Translations under genes and position numbers: made by a program
Source of the DNA: Clostridia bacterium
GTDB taxonomy: Bacteria; Bacillota; Clostridia; Oscillospirales; SIG627
Direction of reading: 5' to 3'
DNA: 5,731 nt
NCBI GenBank assembly: GCA_017453605.1
Contig: JAFTEP010000291.1
Location: 1 to 5,731 of the forward strand
Shown here: one piece after another, positions 1 through 5,731 of the stretch
How positions within the stretch are numbered: position 1 is the first letter of the stretch
How the letters are laid out: every line of letters begins with the position of its first letter
The notes under the pieces: generated by a model
Told to the model about the DNA's origin: nothing
The model's database searches: none
What the model saw: the letters and a program-made list of their open reading frames with translations, nothing else

Positions 1-873
1 GAGACCTTCCCGATCTGGAACCTGCCGCTGAAGCATTCGGTGAACATAGCGTACGAAGCGGCGACCGCCGACCTCAACGACGTGAACATGATCGATCCGT
101 TCCATCTCGAGGAATACGGAGTGACCACCGTCAACTACAACCGCGATATTGAGATATTCCCCGTTCTGAAGACAATTTTCGAGCGTATAATGGGAGGCGA
201 ATGTCCCTATAAATCCCCGACTGATATGGGCGTCAATATGGCGGGCTTCTGCATCACGGACGACGATGCCGTCAGGACCGCCGCGAACAACGAGATCATC
301 CGCAGGTATTACGAAGCTGTCGTATCCAACAGACAGGGGCTCGTGCCGCCGGAAGTCATAAGCAAGATAAAACTACTGATGAATCAGGCGAAGCTCTCCC
401 CCGCCGACAGACCCGTAGTCGCAGCCGCGCTGAAAAAATCCGAGGAGAACGGCGGATCGCCGGCTGCCGCGCTCGAACTCAACGACGGAACGATCGTAAC
501 CGGGAAAACTTCTTCCCTGCTCGGAGCATCGGCGGCAGTCCTGCTGAACGCGCTGAAGACTCTCGCGGGTATCCCCGACGAGATACACCTGATCTCTCCG
601 AAGATCATCGAGCCTATTCAGGATATGAAGGTCTCGCATCTTGGAAACCACAATCCGCGTCTTCACACAAACGAAGTCCTCATCGCTCTGTCTATCTGCG
701 CGGTGACCGATCCGAACGCTCGACTCGCCGTGGATCAGCTTTCAAAGCTCAACAACTGCGAAGCGCACTCGACCGTGATCCTCTCCGAAGTGGACGAAAG
801 GGGCTTCAAGAAGCTCGGCATCCACGCCACCTGCGAGGGTGTCTATCAGATGCACAGGTTTTACCATAAATAA
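1..873 (+). CDS. DUF1846 / UPF0371 family protein, 5'-truncated by the window edge
   Basis: The reading frame is open from base 1 and ends at TAA 871-873, giving 290 visible residues. The family is usually about 500 residues, so roughly the first 200 lie upstream. A GTG at 40 is an internal valine codon and not a start, because conserved family sequence (TFPIWNLPLKH) precedes it. Family hallmarks seen are the NMIDPFH segment near residue 30, DMGVNMAG at about 75-82, a NPRLHTNEVLIALSICA segment at about 218-234, and CEAHSTVIL at about 253-261, with a short basic tail ending in YHK. The family is soluble and structurally characterised in part, but I know of no established biochemical role. The gene is rich in C-ending codons and looks well expressed. 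A hairpin terminator follows directly, so it is probably transcribed separately from the genes downstream. The family assignment is strong and the function is unknown. Confidence 0.9.
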   Translation, partial: ETFPIWNLPLKHSVNIAYEAATADLNDVNMIDPFHLEEYGVTTVNYNRDIEIFPVLKTIFERIMGGECPYKSPTDMGVNMAGFCITDDDAVRTAANNEIIRRYYEAVVSNRQGLVPPEVISKIKLLMNQAKLSPADRPVVAAALKKSEENGGSPAAALELNDGTIVTGKTSSLLGASAAVLLNALKTLAGIPDEIHLISPKIIEPIQDMKVSHLGNHNPRLHTNEVLIALSICAVTDPNARLAVDQLSKLNNCEAHSTVILSEVDERGFKKLGIHATCEGVYQMHRFYHK

Positions 874-882
874 TTTTTTACT

Positions 883-917
883 GACGCGGCCCGATATTGC
901 CCGGGTCGCTCTCTTTT
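883..917 (+). terminator. Probable rho-independent terminator after the DUF1846 gene
   Basis: An 8-bp GC-rich stem pairs GCGGCCCG (886-893) with CCGGGTCGC (902-909) through one G-T wobble and an 8-nt loop. It can extend past a bulged base to G883 and C911. A short, impure T run (912-917, TCTTTT) follows. The position 10-12 nt after the stop codon fits termination of the upstream gene. The weak T tail means some readthrough into the next gene is possible. Confidence 0.65.
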
Positions 918-925
918 GATATAAA
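897..925 (+). promoter_or_regulatory. Candidate sigma-A-like promoter for the three-gene operon
   Basis: TTGCCC (897-902; 4 of 6 to TTGACA) is separated by exactly 17 nt from TATAAA (920-925; 5 of 6 to TATAAT). The -35 half lies in the loop and 3' arm of the terminator hairpin. If it is used, transcription would begin near 931-933, only about five bases before the ATG at 937. That would make an almost leaderless message and exclude the GGGG ribosome binding site. It could be a chance match, since only 63 nt separate the genes. Confidence 0.3.
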
Positions 926-927
926 AC

Positions 928-931
928 GGGG
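928..931 (+). promoter_or_regulatory. Weak ribosome binding site for the 937 start
   Basis: ACGGGGTAA resembles the consensus AGGAGGTGA with one G in place of A, which still allows wobble pairing. Its last G lies 5 nt before the ATG at 937, the same spacing as at the downstream AAA+ gene. It works only if the transcript starts upstream of it, for example by readthrough from the DUF1846 gene. Confidence 0.4.
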
Positions 932-936
932 TAAAA

Positions 937-2370
937 ATGAACGCAATTTACTACTATTCAAACTATTATCTTCTGCCGGAAGGCTTTTTTGGCGCTTCTG
1001 ATTTCGCGTCGGGCGTCAAGAAGGGCTCGAGCGTCAAACTCGAAAGGCTTCTCGAAGACGGATGTATCGCGCCCTATTTCATCAAAGGGCGGACGCGTTT
1101 TGAAGACGTCGTTTTCGAAGAGCCCTCTCAGATCTTTCCGGTCAAAGTCGAAATTCTCGAAGCTTCGGAATACGAGAAGAGACTCAAAGAGCAGTGCGAG
1201 GATTTCTGCAAGGGATGTCCGAAGTACAAGGGACTTCCCTACGGCGAAATGAGCCTTGACGGGATGTGCTATGAAGATGAACTTGATCTTAAAGATCAGC
1301 TTTATGACAAGACTGAAAGATTCTGGGAGCGCTTTTTGAAGGAAGAAAAGCGTTTTCGCGAACTGACGGACCTCGAAAAATATGACGACGTCAAAAAAGA
1401 ACTAGAGGAAGAACTTAATTTTCTCGGTACCGTCTACGTTTCCGTGAACAAGATCTCGGGGCGCTATAAATTCATGTTCACCGGACTTTTCGACCAGGAG
1501 CTTTCTTTACTGTGTTCGTATCTTGCCGGGCAGGCGCCGGAAGAAGTGAGTGAAAACTGGGACGTTTTCCCTTATCTTGCGCAGAACGTCTTCAAATACC
1601 GCCCCAAAAAAGAGAGTCCGAACCTTTTCGAGAACGCGCCGCTTATCAAATTCAAGAGAAAAGATGCGGACAGACCGAGATTTGACGTGACGCTCAAGAT
1701 CAAGACCGCATCATACGGCGACACCGACGCGTTTTTGGAGAATATACTCTACGTTTTTTCAGTTATGGGCGAAAACAGATTTTTCGCCTCACTCAGCAGC
1801 ATAAGCTGTGAGGGCGATTACGAGAACGGCCGTGAAGGCTTCAGTCACGTCAGAGATTATTCGACCGAAGTGCAGAAATGTTATCAGGAAAAACTAAGAA
1901 ACTTTTTCAGGCGCTATAACTACGCCGAACTGAGAGTATCAGCGGACAGATGCAAGGGCTTTAGAAAACAAAATCAGCTCGTCACAACAAACTGCGACGC
2001 GCTGACAAAGATCCTTCTGACCGATTCTCCCGATAAGTTAAATTCTTTGAAGACCGACGTCCTGACTGTCGGGACTCTAACTTTTGATTTTCAAAGATCA
2101 ATCATGGATTATCAGAACAAGCTCAGACCGATCCACGATCAGATCGAAAAAGCTCTCTACGAGCCCGGGTATATTGTTCCCTTTTCCGTTTGCTACGGCG
2201 GGACGAAGGTCTTTGTCGATTTTATTCTCGCGGATATAAACCGCGCACGCAAGGCAATACGCGCTCTCACTCCGATGCTCGAAAACTATTCGGCGATATA
2301 CACAGAAACGTCAAAAGAAGGATCTAACTCTTATATCTGCTGTTATGAACTCGGGACAAAAGAGGCCTGA
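937..2370 (+). CDS. Unrecognised 477-residue soluble protein with cysteine cluster
   Basis: I do not recognise this protein. It has no signal peptide and no convincing membrane segment, and is strongly charged, so it is probably cytoplasmic. Residues 87-111 carry a cysteine group, C87-x3-C91-x2-C94 with C111 further on, that could bind zinc or another metal. Residues about 112-162 are rich in E, K and L and look helical, possibly coiled coil. The rest alternates short hydrophobic strands with charged stretches. The last ~70 residues (GYIVPFSVCYGG onward) read like an alpha/beta domain. Other cysteines are scattered, including a CC pair at 468-469. The ATG at 937 is chosen because it is the first in frame after the terminator and has a GGGG element 5 nt before it. 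The gene ends 3 nt before the methyltransferase start, so the two are almost certainly co-transcribed and perhaps translationally coupled. The long undisturbed frame and codon periodicity support a real gene. Confidence 0.8.
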   Translation: MNAIYYYSNYYLLPEGFFGASDFASGVKKGSSVKLERLLEDGCIAPYFIKGRTRFEDVVFEEPSQIFPVKVEILEASEYEKRLKEQCEDFCKGCPKYKGLPYGEMSLDGMCYEDELDLKDQLYDKTERFWERFLKEEKRFRELTDLEKYDDVKKELEEELNFLGTVYVSVNKISGRYKFMFTGLFDQELSLLCSYLAGQAPEEVSENWDVFPYLAQNVFKYRPKKESPNLFENAPLIKFKRKDADRPRFDVTLKIKTASYGDTDAFLENILYVFSVMGENRFFASLSSISCEGDYENGREGFSHVRDYSTEVQKCYQEKLRNFFRRYNYAELRVSADRCKGFRKQNQLVTTNCDALTKILLTDSPDKLNSLKTDVLTVGTLTFDFQRSIMDYQNKLRPIHDQIEKALYEPGYIVPFSVCYGGTKVFVDFILADINRARKAIRALTPMLENYSAIYTETSKEGSNSYICCYELGTKEA

Positions 2371-2373
2371 AGA

Positions 2374-3171
2374 ATGGAAGAAGTTCTTTACAGATGTCCG
2401 GTTTGTCACGAAAAGCTAAATTTACGGGAAAAAGCTTTTATATGCCCAAACGCCCACAGTTTTGATATAGCAAGGCAAGGGTATGTGAATCTTTTGAGGA
2501 CTTCGTCAAGGGATCACGGCGACAACCTCGCCATGGTCGAGGCGAGGACGAGATTTCTTAACTCGGGGCATTATGAGCCTCTTGCGGACGCTCTCTGCAA
2601 AGCGATCCCCGACAACACCTCCGCTGTCCTCGACGCAGGCTGCGGCGAGGGTTACTACACACAGAAGATACGCGCCGCAAATCCGGTGAGCTCTGTTTAC
2701 GGGACAGACGTCTCCAAAAACGCCGTAAAGAGCGCCTGCAGGAGAACGAAGAACGTTTTCTGGTCTGTTTCGAGCGTGAACGATCTTCCGTTTTTTGATG
2801 AGAGTTTCGACGTCCTTATGTGCGTCTTTTCTCCGCTGGCGAAAAACGAATACCTGCGCGTATTAAAAAATAACGGGACTTTTTTAACGGTCATCCCTTT
2901 GGAAGAGCATCTGTGGGAGTTAAAATCCGCGCTTTACGACAAACCATATCCAAACAAACCGTTCGATACCGCTCTTGACGGCTTTGAATTTCTTGATTTA
3001 ACAAAGATCGTTTACGAGTTTGAAGTAAAGGGAAATCAGGCTGTAAGGGATCTGTTCGGTATGACGCCGTACAGCTTCAACACTTCCGAAAAGGATTCAA
3101 AGAAGCTTGAATCTATAATGAGTCTGAAAACAAAAGCGGCGTTCGGTATTCTAAGGTATAAAAAGATTTGA
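2374..3171 (+). CDS. rlmA: 23S rRNA (guanine-N1)-methyltransferase, RlmA family
   Basis: The 265-residue product matches the RlmA family over its whole length (the E. coli enzyme is about 269). The family transfers a methyl group from S-adenosylmethionine to N1 of a guanine in 23S rRNA helix 35: G745 for RlmA(I) of Gram-negatives, G748 for RlmA(II)/TlrB of Gram-positives. Seen here are an N-terminal zinc-finger pattern C8-x2-C11...C24-x3-H28, then FDIARQGYVNLL (30-41), the SAM-binding motif VLDAGCGEGYY (85-95), the acidic strand end GTDVSK (110-115), a post-motif LPFFDESFDVL (138-148), and the C-terminal MTPYSFN (230-236). The ATG at 2374 is supported by AGAGG at 2361-2365, inside the end of the preceding gene, 8 nt upstream. 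It is the middle gene of the operon. Gram-positive context suggests the G748 subtype, which with a second methylase contributes to tylosin resistance in Streptomyces fradiae. The subtype here is inference. Confidence 0.93.
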   Translation: MEEVLYRCPVCHEKLNLREKAFICPNAHSFDIARQGYVNLLRTSSRDHGDNLAMVEARTRFLNSGHYEPLADALCKAIPDNTSAVLDAGCGEGYYTQKIRAANPVSSVYGTDVSKNAVKSACRRTKNVFWSVSSVNDLPFFDESFDVLMCVFSPLAKNEYLRVLKNNGTFLTVIPLEEHLWELKSALYDKPYPNKPFDTALDGFEFLDLTKIVYEFEVKGNQAVRDLFGMTPYSFNTSEKDSKKLESIMSLKTKAAFGILRYKKI

Positions 3172-3194
3172 GATGCGATCAATCACTACGTTTG

Positions 3195-3200
3195 AAGGAG
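3195..3200 (+). promoter_or_regulatory. Strong ribosome binding site fixing the AAA+ gene start
   Basis: AAGGAG lies 5 nt upstream of the ATG at 3206, the best Shine-Dalgarno match in the window. An in-frame ATG at 3173, 1 nt past the methyltransferase stop, has no comparable element upstream. The start at 3206 is therefore preferred, and the 11 extra codons (MRSITTFEGEA) are probably untranslated or rarely used. Confidence 0.85.
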
Positions 3201-3205
3201 AAGCT

Positions 3206-5140
3206 ATGACAAGATTTATAGCCAAAATATGTCCGAGTCTGAAACTTGCGGCGGATAACATACCGAAGCTCGGAAGTTTTTTCAGAGAGACTTTAGAAAG
3301 TATTCCGGCTGAGGCAAATCCCGAGTCGGCAAAGATCAGATTCACTTTCTGCACGCTCAGACTCGACGCCGAAAATAAGACCGAGTGCGAGAGGATCATT
3401 CTTGAAGCCTGGAGAAAAATCTTCCCCGACCCGAAGGACGATCCGAAGGTGATCTGCGTTCCATATCTGGAAGACGATACCGGGACCCTGATGACCGACG
3501 TTTTCTCGGCTTACTACGGCGCGGACGAATATATAGATCTTGTCGCGGAACTGAACACCTCCGTTCCCCTGCTCGAAAAGACGGGGGCTCTCGGTGCGCT
3601 GAGGATGCAGAACTACCTTTGGGCGGTCGATTCCGGGAACGGATTCACGACGCTTTTAAGCTCGTTCGGAGATTTTTTGAGAAGAATGAAGGTTTACGGA
3701 GAGAAAAGCGATAAGAAAACAAAATATATTGAATATACAGTCGCCAAAGAGTCCGAGGGCGAAAAAGCGGGAATGGACGATATAATCGACAAATTCCTGG
3801 GCGACACTCTCGACGACGTCAACATCGTGGGAATGGATCTGAGCTGGTTTCTTGACGGCGACAAAAACGATGAGCTCAGAAGCTTTATACGCAGGCTTTA
3901 CCGCTTCCAGGACGACGTGATCTTCGTCTTCAGAGTGCCTTTTCTGGAGAAAAAGGCGCTCGACAGGATAAGAGACGTTCTTGACGACGTCATGCTCCTG
4001 AGGGTCGTTCAGATCCCTCCTCTCCACGACGCGGTCCTCGCGGAGGTCTTCTGGGACAACCTGAGAGCTCTCGGATACGCGCCCGATCCCGAATTGATAG
4101 ACGCGTTCTTTTTGAAAGTGCTGAAGGAAAAGCAGGACGGAAGGTTCTACGGATTCAAGACCGTCGAAAAGATCGTCGGTGAGATGGCTCTGAAAAAAGC
4201 GGCATCAGATGCCGACAGATCGGCGCGCGGTATGGAAAATGATCCCGAAAGTTTTACTTCCGGGGATCTTCCGGAAGATTTCGCAAAAATCAAAAAATCC
4301 AAAAACGGCTACGACGAACTCGGCGAGCTTATCGGGATGGAAAAAATCGCTCAGCGCGTCAGAGAGATCGTTTCGCAGGTCAAGATCGCGCTGAAAAACG
4401 AAAAGCTCGACAAGCCCTGCATCCACATGAGGTTTCTCGGCGCTCCCGGCACCGGAAAGACCACGGTGGCACGGATAATCGGACAGATCTTCCGCGAGGA
4501 AGGGATCCTGAGAAAGGGCGCGTTTTTGGAATACAGCGCAAGGTCGCTCTGCGCGGAATACGTCGGTCAGACCGCTGTACGAACAGCATCTATCTGCCGC
4601 GACGCCTACGGATCGGTCCTGTTTATTGACGAGGCTTACGCGCTGTATGAGAACGACTACCAGTTCAACGATTACGGCAAGGAGGCTCTGACCACCCTTA
4701 TCTCGGAAATGGAGAACCACCGCGACGATATGCTCGTGATAATGGCGGGATACACCGAGGATATGGAGACACTGATGCGCGGAAACGCCGGATTGAGGAG
4801 CAGGATGCCTTATGCGATCACTTTCCCCAACTACACAAGAGAACAGCTCTTTGAGATCTTTATGATGATGGTAAGAAAGCATTTTGATTTCACAAAGGCT
4901 CTTGAAGATGAGGCGAAAACATATTTTGAGAATCTGTCGGACAAATACATTTCGTCAAAGGAATTCGCAAACGCCCGTTTTGTCAGAAACCTCTACGAAA
5001 GGACCTGGTCCAAAGCCGCTCTCAGAAGCTCTCTTGCGGGGCTCAACTCGATAGAACTGACAAGAGAAGACTTCATCGCCGCTTCCGGAGAAAAGGAATT
5101 CAGCGAGAAGATAAACACCAAGGCAAAAGTCGGATTCTGA
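3206..5140 (+). CDS. CbxX/CfxQ (SpoVK-like) AAA+ ATPase with degenerate N-terminal AAA+ module
   Basis: The protein is 644 residues from the ATG at 3206, and residue numbers follow that start. The C-terminal part (about 370-620) is a complete CbxX/CfxQ AAA+ domain. It has Walker A GAPGTGKT (412-419, K418), the pore-loop segment ARSLCAEYVGQTA (445-457), Walker B VLFIDEAY (471-478, D475 and E476), the sensor-1 strand VIMAGY (511-516), arginine-finger region NAGLRSRMP (R531, R533) and sensor-2 NARFVRN (589-595). Relatives include Rubisco activase CbbX, SpoVK and the type VII secretion ATPase EccA, all hexameric remodelling machines. The N-terminal 330 residues look like a second, inactive AAA+ copy, with GNGFTT (144-149) at Walker A, VGMDLS around D211, and a PP-containing strand end near 271. 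A charged linker (about 330-365) joins the halves. No membrane segment or signal peptide is seen. It is the last gene of the operon, 34 nt after the methyltransferase. The substrate is unknown. It differs from ordinary SpoVK (about 300-320 residues) by the long N-terminal region. Confidence 0.9.
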   Translation: MTRFIAKICPSLKLAADNIPKLGSFFRETLESIPAEANPESAKIRFTFCTLRLDAENKTECERIILEAWRKIFPDPKDDPKVICVPYLEDDTGTLMTDVFSAYYGADEYIDLVAELNTSVPLLEKTGALGALRMQNYLWAVDSGNGFTTLLSSFGDFLRRMKVYGEKSDKKTKYIEYTVAKESEGEKAGMDDIIDKFLGDTLDDVNIVGMDLSWFLDGDKNDELRSFIRRLYRFQDDVIFVFRVPFLEKKALDRIRDVLDDVMLLRVVQIPPLHDAVLAEVFWDNLRALGYAPDPELIDAFFLKVLKEKQDGRFYGFKTVEKIVGEMALKKAASDADRSARGMENDPESFTSGDLPEDFAKIKKSKNGYDELGELIGMEKIAQRVREIVSQVKIALKNEKLDKPCIHMRFLGAPGTGKTTVARIIGQIFREEGILRKGAFLEYSARSLCAEYVGQTAVRTASICRDAYGSVLFIDEAYALYENDYQFNDYGKEALTTLISEMENHRDDMLVIMAGYTEDMETLMRGNAGLRSRMPYAITFPNYTREQLFEIFMMMVRKHFDFTKALEDEAKTYFENLSDKYISSKEFANARFVRNLYERTWSKAALRSSLAGLNSIELTREDFIAASGEKEFSEKINTKAKVGF

Positions 5141-5145
5141 AAATT

Positions 5146-5173
5146 CCCCGTCAAGCCATTCGGCTTGACGGGG
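5146..5173. repeat. Perfect 12-bp GC-rich hairpin, copy 1 of a duplicated element
   Basis: CCCCGTCAAGCC (5146-5157) pairs fully with GGCTTGACGGGG (5162-5173) across the 4-nt loop ATTC. It begins 5 nt after the AAA+ stop codon. No T run follows on the plus strand, where GGGCCCC comes next, so it is not a standard terminator by itself. It could protect the mRNA 3' end, pause polymerase, or be a dispersed palindromic repeat. Confidence 0.85.
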
Positions 5174-5178
5174 GCCCC

Positions 5179-5190
5179 GGGTTATAACCC
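5179..5190. repeat. Perfect 12-nt palindrome
   Basis: GGGTTATAACCC reads the same on both strands. It follows directly on another palindrome, GGGGCCCC (5171-5178), which overlaps the end of the first hairpin. It could be a protein-binding site or a remnant of the same repeat element. No function is claimed. Confidence 0.6.
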
Positions 5191-5199
5191 CTTGTTTTA

Positions 5200-5227
5200 C
5201 CCCTTCAAGTTCTGCGGCTTTACGGGG
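5200..5227. repeat. Diverged copy 2 of the intergenic hairpin element
   Basis: This 28-nt segment aligns without gaps to 5146-5173 at 22 of 28 positions. It keeps the CCCC and ACGGGG ends and the TCAAG and CGGCTT cores. Its hairpin is weakened: two mismatches interrupt the stem, two inner pairs become G-T wobbles, and the loop bases differ. It looks like an older or decayed copy of the first hairpin. Confidence 0.65.
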
Positions 5228-5242
5228 GATCGCGCGGAACAG

Positions 5243-5294
5243 AAAACAGACCGAAGGCTCTGATTATATGAGCTTTCGGTCGGTCTGTTTTTTT
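5243..5294. terminator. Bidirectional rho-independent terminator between convergent genes
   Basis: The 5' arm AAAACAG-ACCGAAGGCTC (5243-5260) pairs with GAGCTTTCGGT (5270-5280) and CTGTTTT (5285-5291), with a 4-nt bulge CGGT on the 3' side and a 9-nt loop. Seven Ts (5288-5294) end it on the plus strand, terminating the AAA+ operon. On the minus strand it starts 4 nt past the acetyltransferase stop and exits into a TTTTCTGTT tail, so it can serve both genes. Confidence 0.85.
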
Positions 5295-5297
5295 GAT

Positions 5298-5731
5298 TCA
5301 GCGGTATCTGTCGAGCATTTTATCGCAGTCGCCGCGAAAATGAGAGATTTTTTTATCCGGCAGTTCTTCCAGCTCTTCGAGCCCGAGATGCGAAAGGATC
5401 GCGCGGGATCTCAAATTCGTCTTATGAGCGTACGCCTCGACGAACGGCACGTCGCATTTTATGATCTGACCGAGGAGAGTGTAGAGCTGTCTGAAAAGTC
5501 CGATGCCCTGATAGGGCTTTTTGAACTGGATCTCCTCCATCATAAAGGTCGTTTGATTGACATAGTACATGAAGAATCCGACCGGAACGCCCGAGTCCGA
5601 AATGACGATCAACTGACGCGGCGCCTTATCGAGCGCGGGAGACACGTTTTCGAGCCATACTCGTCTGTCCTCATCCTTCCCCTCGCCCGACGGAGCGATC
5701 TCGTTCATATTGTCAAAAAGTATCTCAAAGA
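5298..5731 (-). CDS. GNAT-family N-acetyltransferase, 5'-truncated by the window edge
   Basis: The minus-strand frame is open from the window edge to the stop at 5298-5300. The ATG whose first base is at 5708 gives 136 residues, but seven in-frame codons upstream (FEILFDN) continue naturally into the protein and no ribosome binding site precedes that ATG. The true start therefore lies outside the window. Numbering from that internal Met, the central strand FMMEEIQF (55-62) leads into the acetyl-CoA pyrophosphate-binding loop YQGIGLF (66-72; pattern Q-G-x-G). EAYAHKTNLRSRAILSHLGL (91-110) matches the family's second conserved segment, with its Asn and C-terminal LGL. The expected reaction is acetyl transfer from acetyl-CoA to an amine, and the substrate cannot be told from sequence. 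It converges on the AAA+ operon and shares a terminator with it, so a functional link is not implied. Confidence 0.85.
   Translation of the reverse strand, partial: FEILFDNMNEIAPSGEGKDEDRRVWLENVSPALDKAPRQLIVISDSGVPVGFFMYYVNQTTFMMEEIQFKKPYQGIGLFRQLYTLLGQIIKCDVPFVEAYAHKTNLRSRAILSHLGLEELEELPDKKISHFRGDCDKMLDRYR

Noticed and set aside
40..42. GTG as start of a 277-residue protein
   Set aside because: Upstream in-frame residues match the DUF1846 family and no ribosome binding site precedes the GTG. The gene simply enters the window already open.
384..608. 74-codon minus-strand open frame opposite the DUF1846 gene (a second one spans 373-666)
   Set aside because: The plus strand encodes strongly conserved family sequence here. 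The antisense translation is low-complexity S/A/F-rich.
2863..2887. Inverted repeat TTAAAAAA / TTTTTTAA with a 9-nt loop, terminator-like
   Set aside because: The stem is only A-T pairs and sits inside the methyltransferase frame, where it encodes a plausible LKNNGTFLTV strand. It is more likely a codon-driven coincidence.
3656..4027. 123-codon minus-strand open frame opposite the N-terminal part of the AAA+ gene
   Set aside because: It has no ribosome binding site or family resemblance, and the plus-strand frame is continuous and carries AAA+-like features.
4205..4882. 225-codon open frame on the minus strand inside the AAA+ gene
   Set aside because: It lies wholly opposite the conserved Walker A, Walker B and arginine-finger coding sequence. 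Its translation is rich in H, R and C with no recognisable domain, so it is a shadow of the real gene.
5706..5708. ATG as start of the acetyltransferase
   Set aside because: The frame stays open to the window edge with family-like residues (FEILFDN), and no Shine-Dalgarno sequence lies just upstream on the minus strand.

Overview
The window looks like a chromosomal stretch from a Clostridia-type Firmicute, perhaps an uncultured gut lineage. The clues are a UPF0371/DUF1846 protein typical of low-GC Gram-positives and Actinobacteria, a SpoVK/CbxX-like AAA+ ATPase, a strong AAGGAG ribosome binding site, U-tailed hairpin terminators and mid-range GC. The taxonomic call is inference. No tRNA, rRNA, CRISPR array, insertion sequence or phage gene is visible.

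Layout. (1) Positions 1-873 hold the 3' part of a DUF1846 gene, followed by a hairpin terminator. (2) Positions 937-5140 hold three tightly packed plus-strand genes that look like one operon. They are an unrecognised 477-residue soluble protein with a small cysteine cluster, a full-length 23S rRNA guanine-N1 methyltransferase of the RlmA family, and a 644-residue AAA+ protein. (3) Positions 5141-5297 are a hairpin-rich convergent intergenic region containing two related 28-nt hairpin sequences, a perfect 12-nt palindrome and a likely bidirectional terminator. (4) Positions 5298-5731 hold a minus-strand GNAT acetyltransferase whose 5' end runs off the window.

The most interesting object is the AAA+ protein. 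Its C-terminal half is a complete CbxX/CfxQ-type ATPase. Its N-terminal half appears to contain a second, degenerate AAA+ module: the Walker A lysine is replaced by phenylalanine, the Walker B glutamate by leucine, and the sensor-2 arginine is lost, while order and spacing are kept. This suggests a tandem pseudo-ATPase plus ATPase remodeller. It is co-transcribed with an rRNA methyltransferase and an unknown protein that could be a partner or substrate. The functional link between the three is inference from gene packing only.
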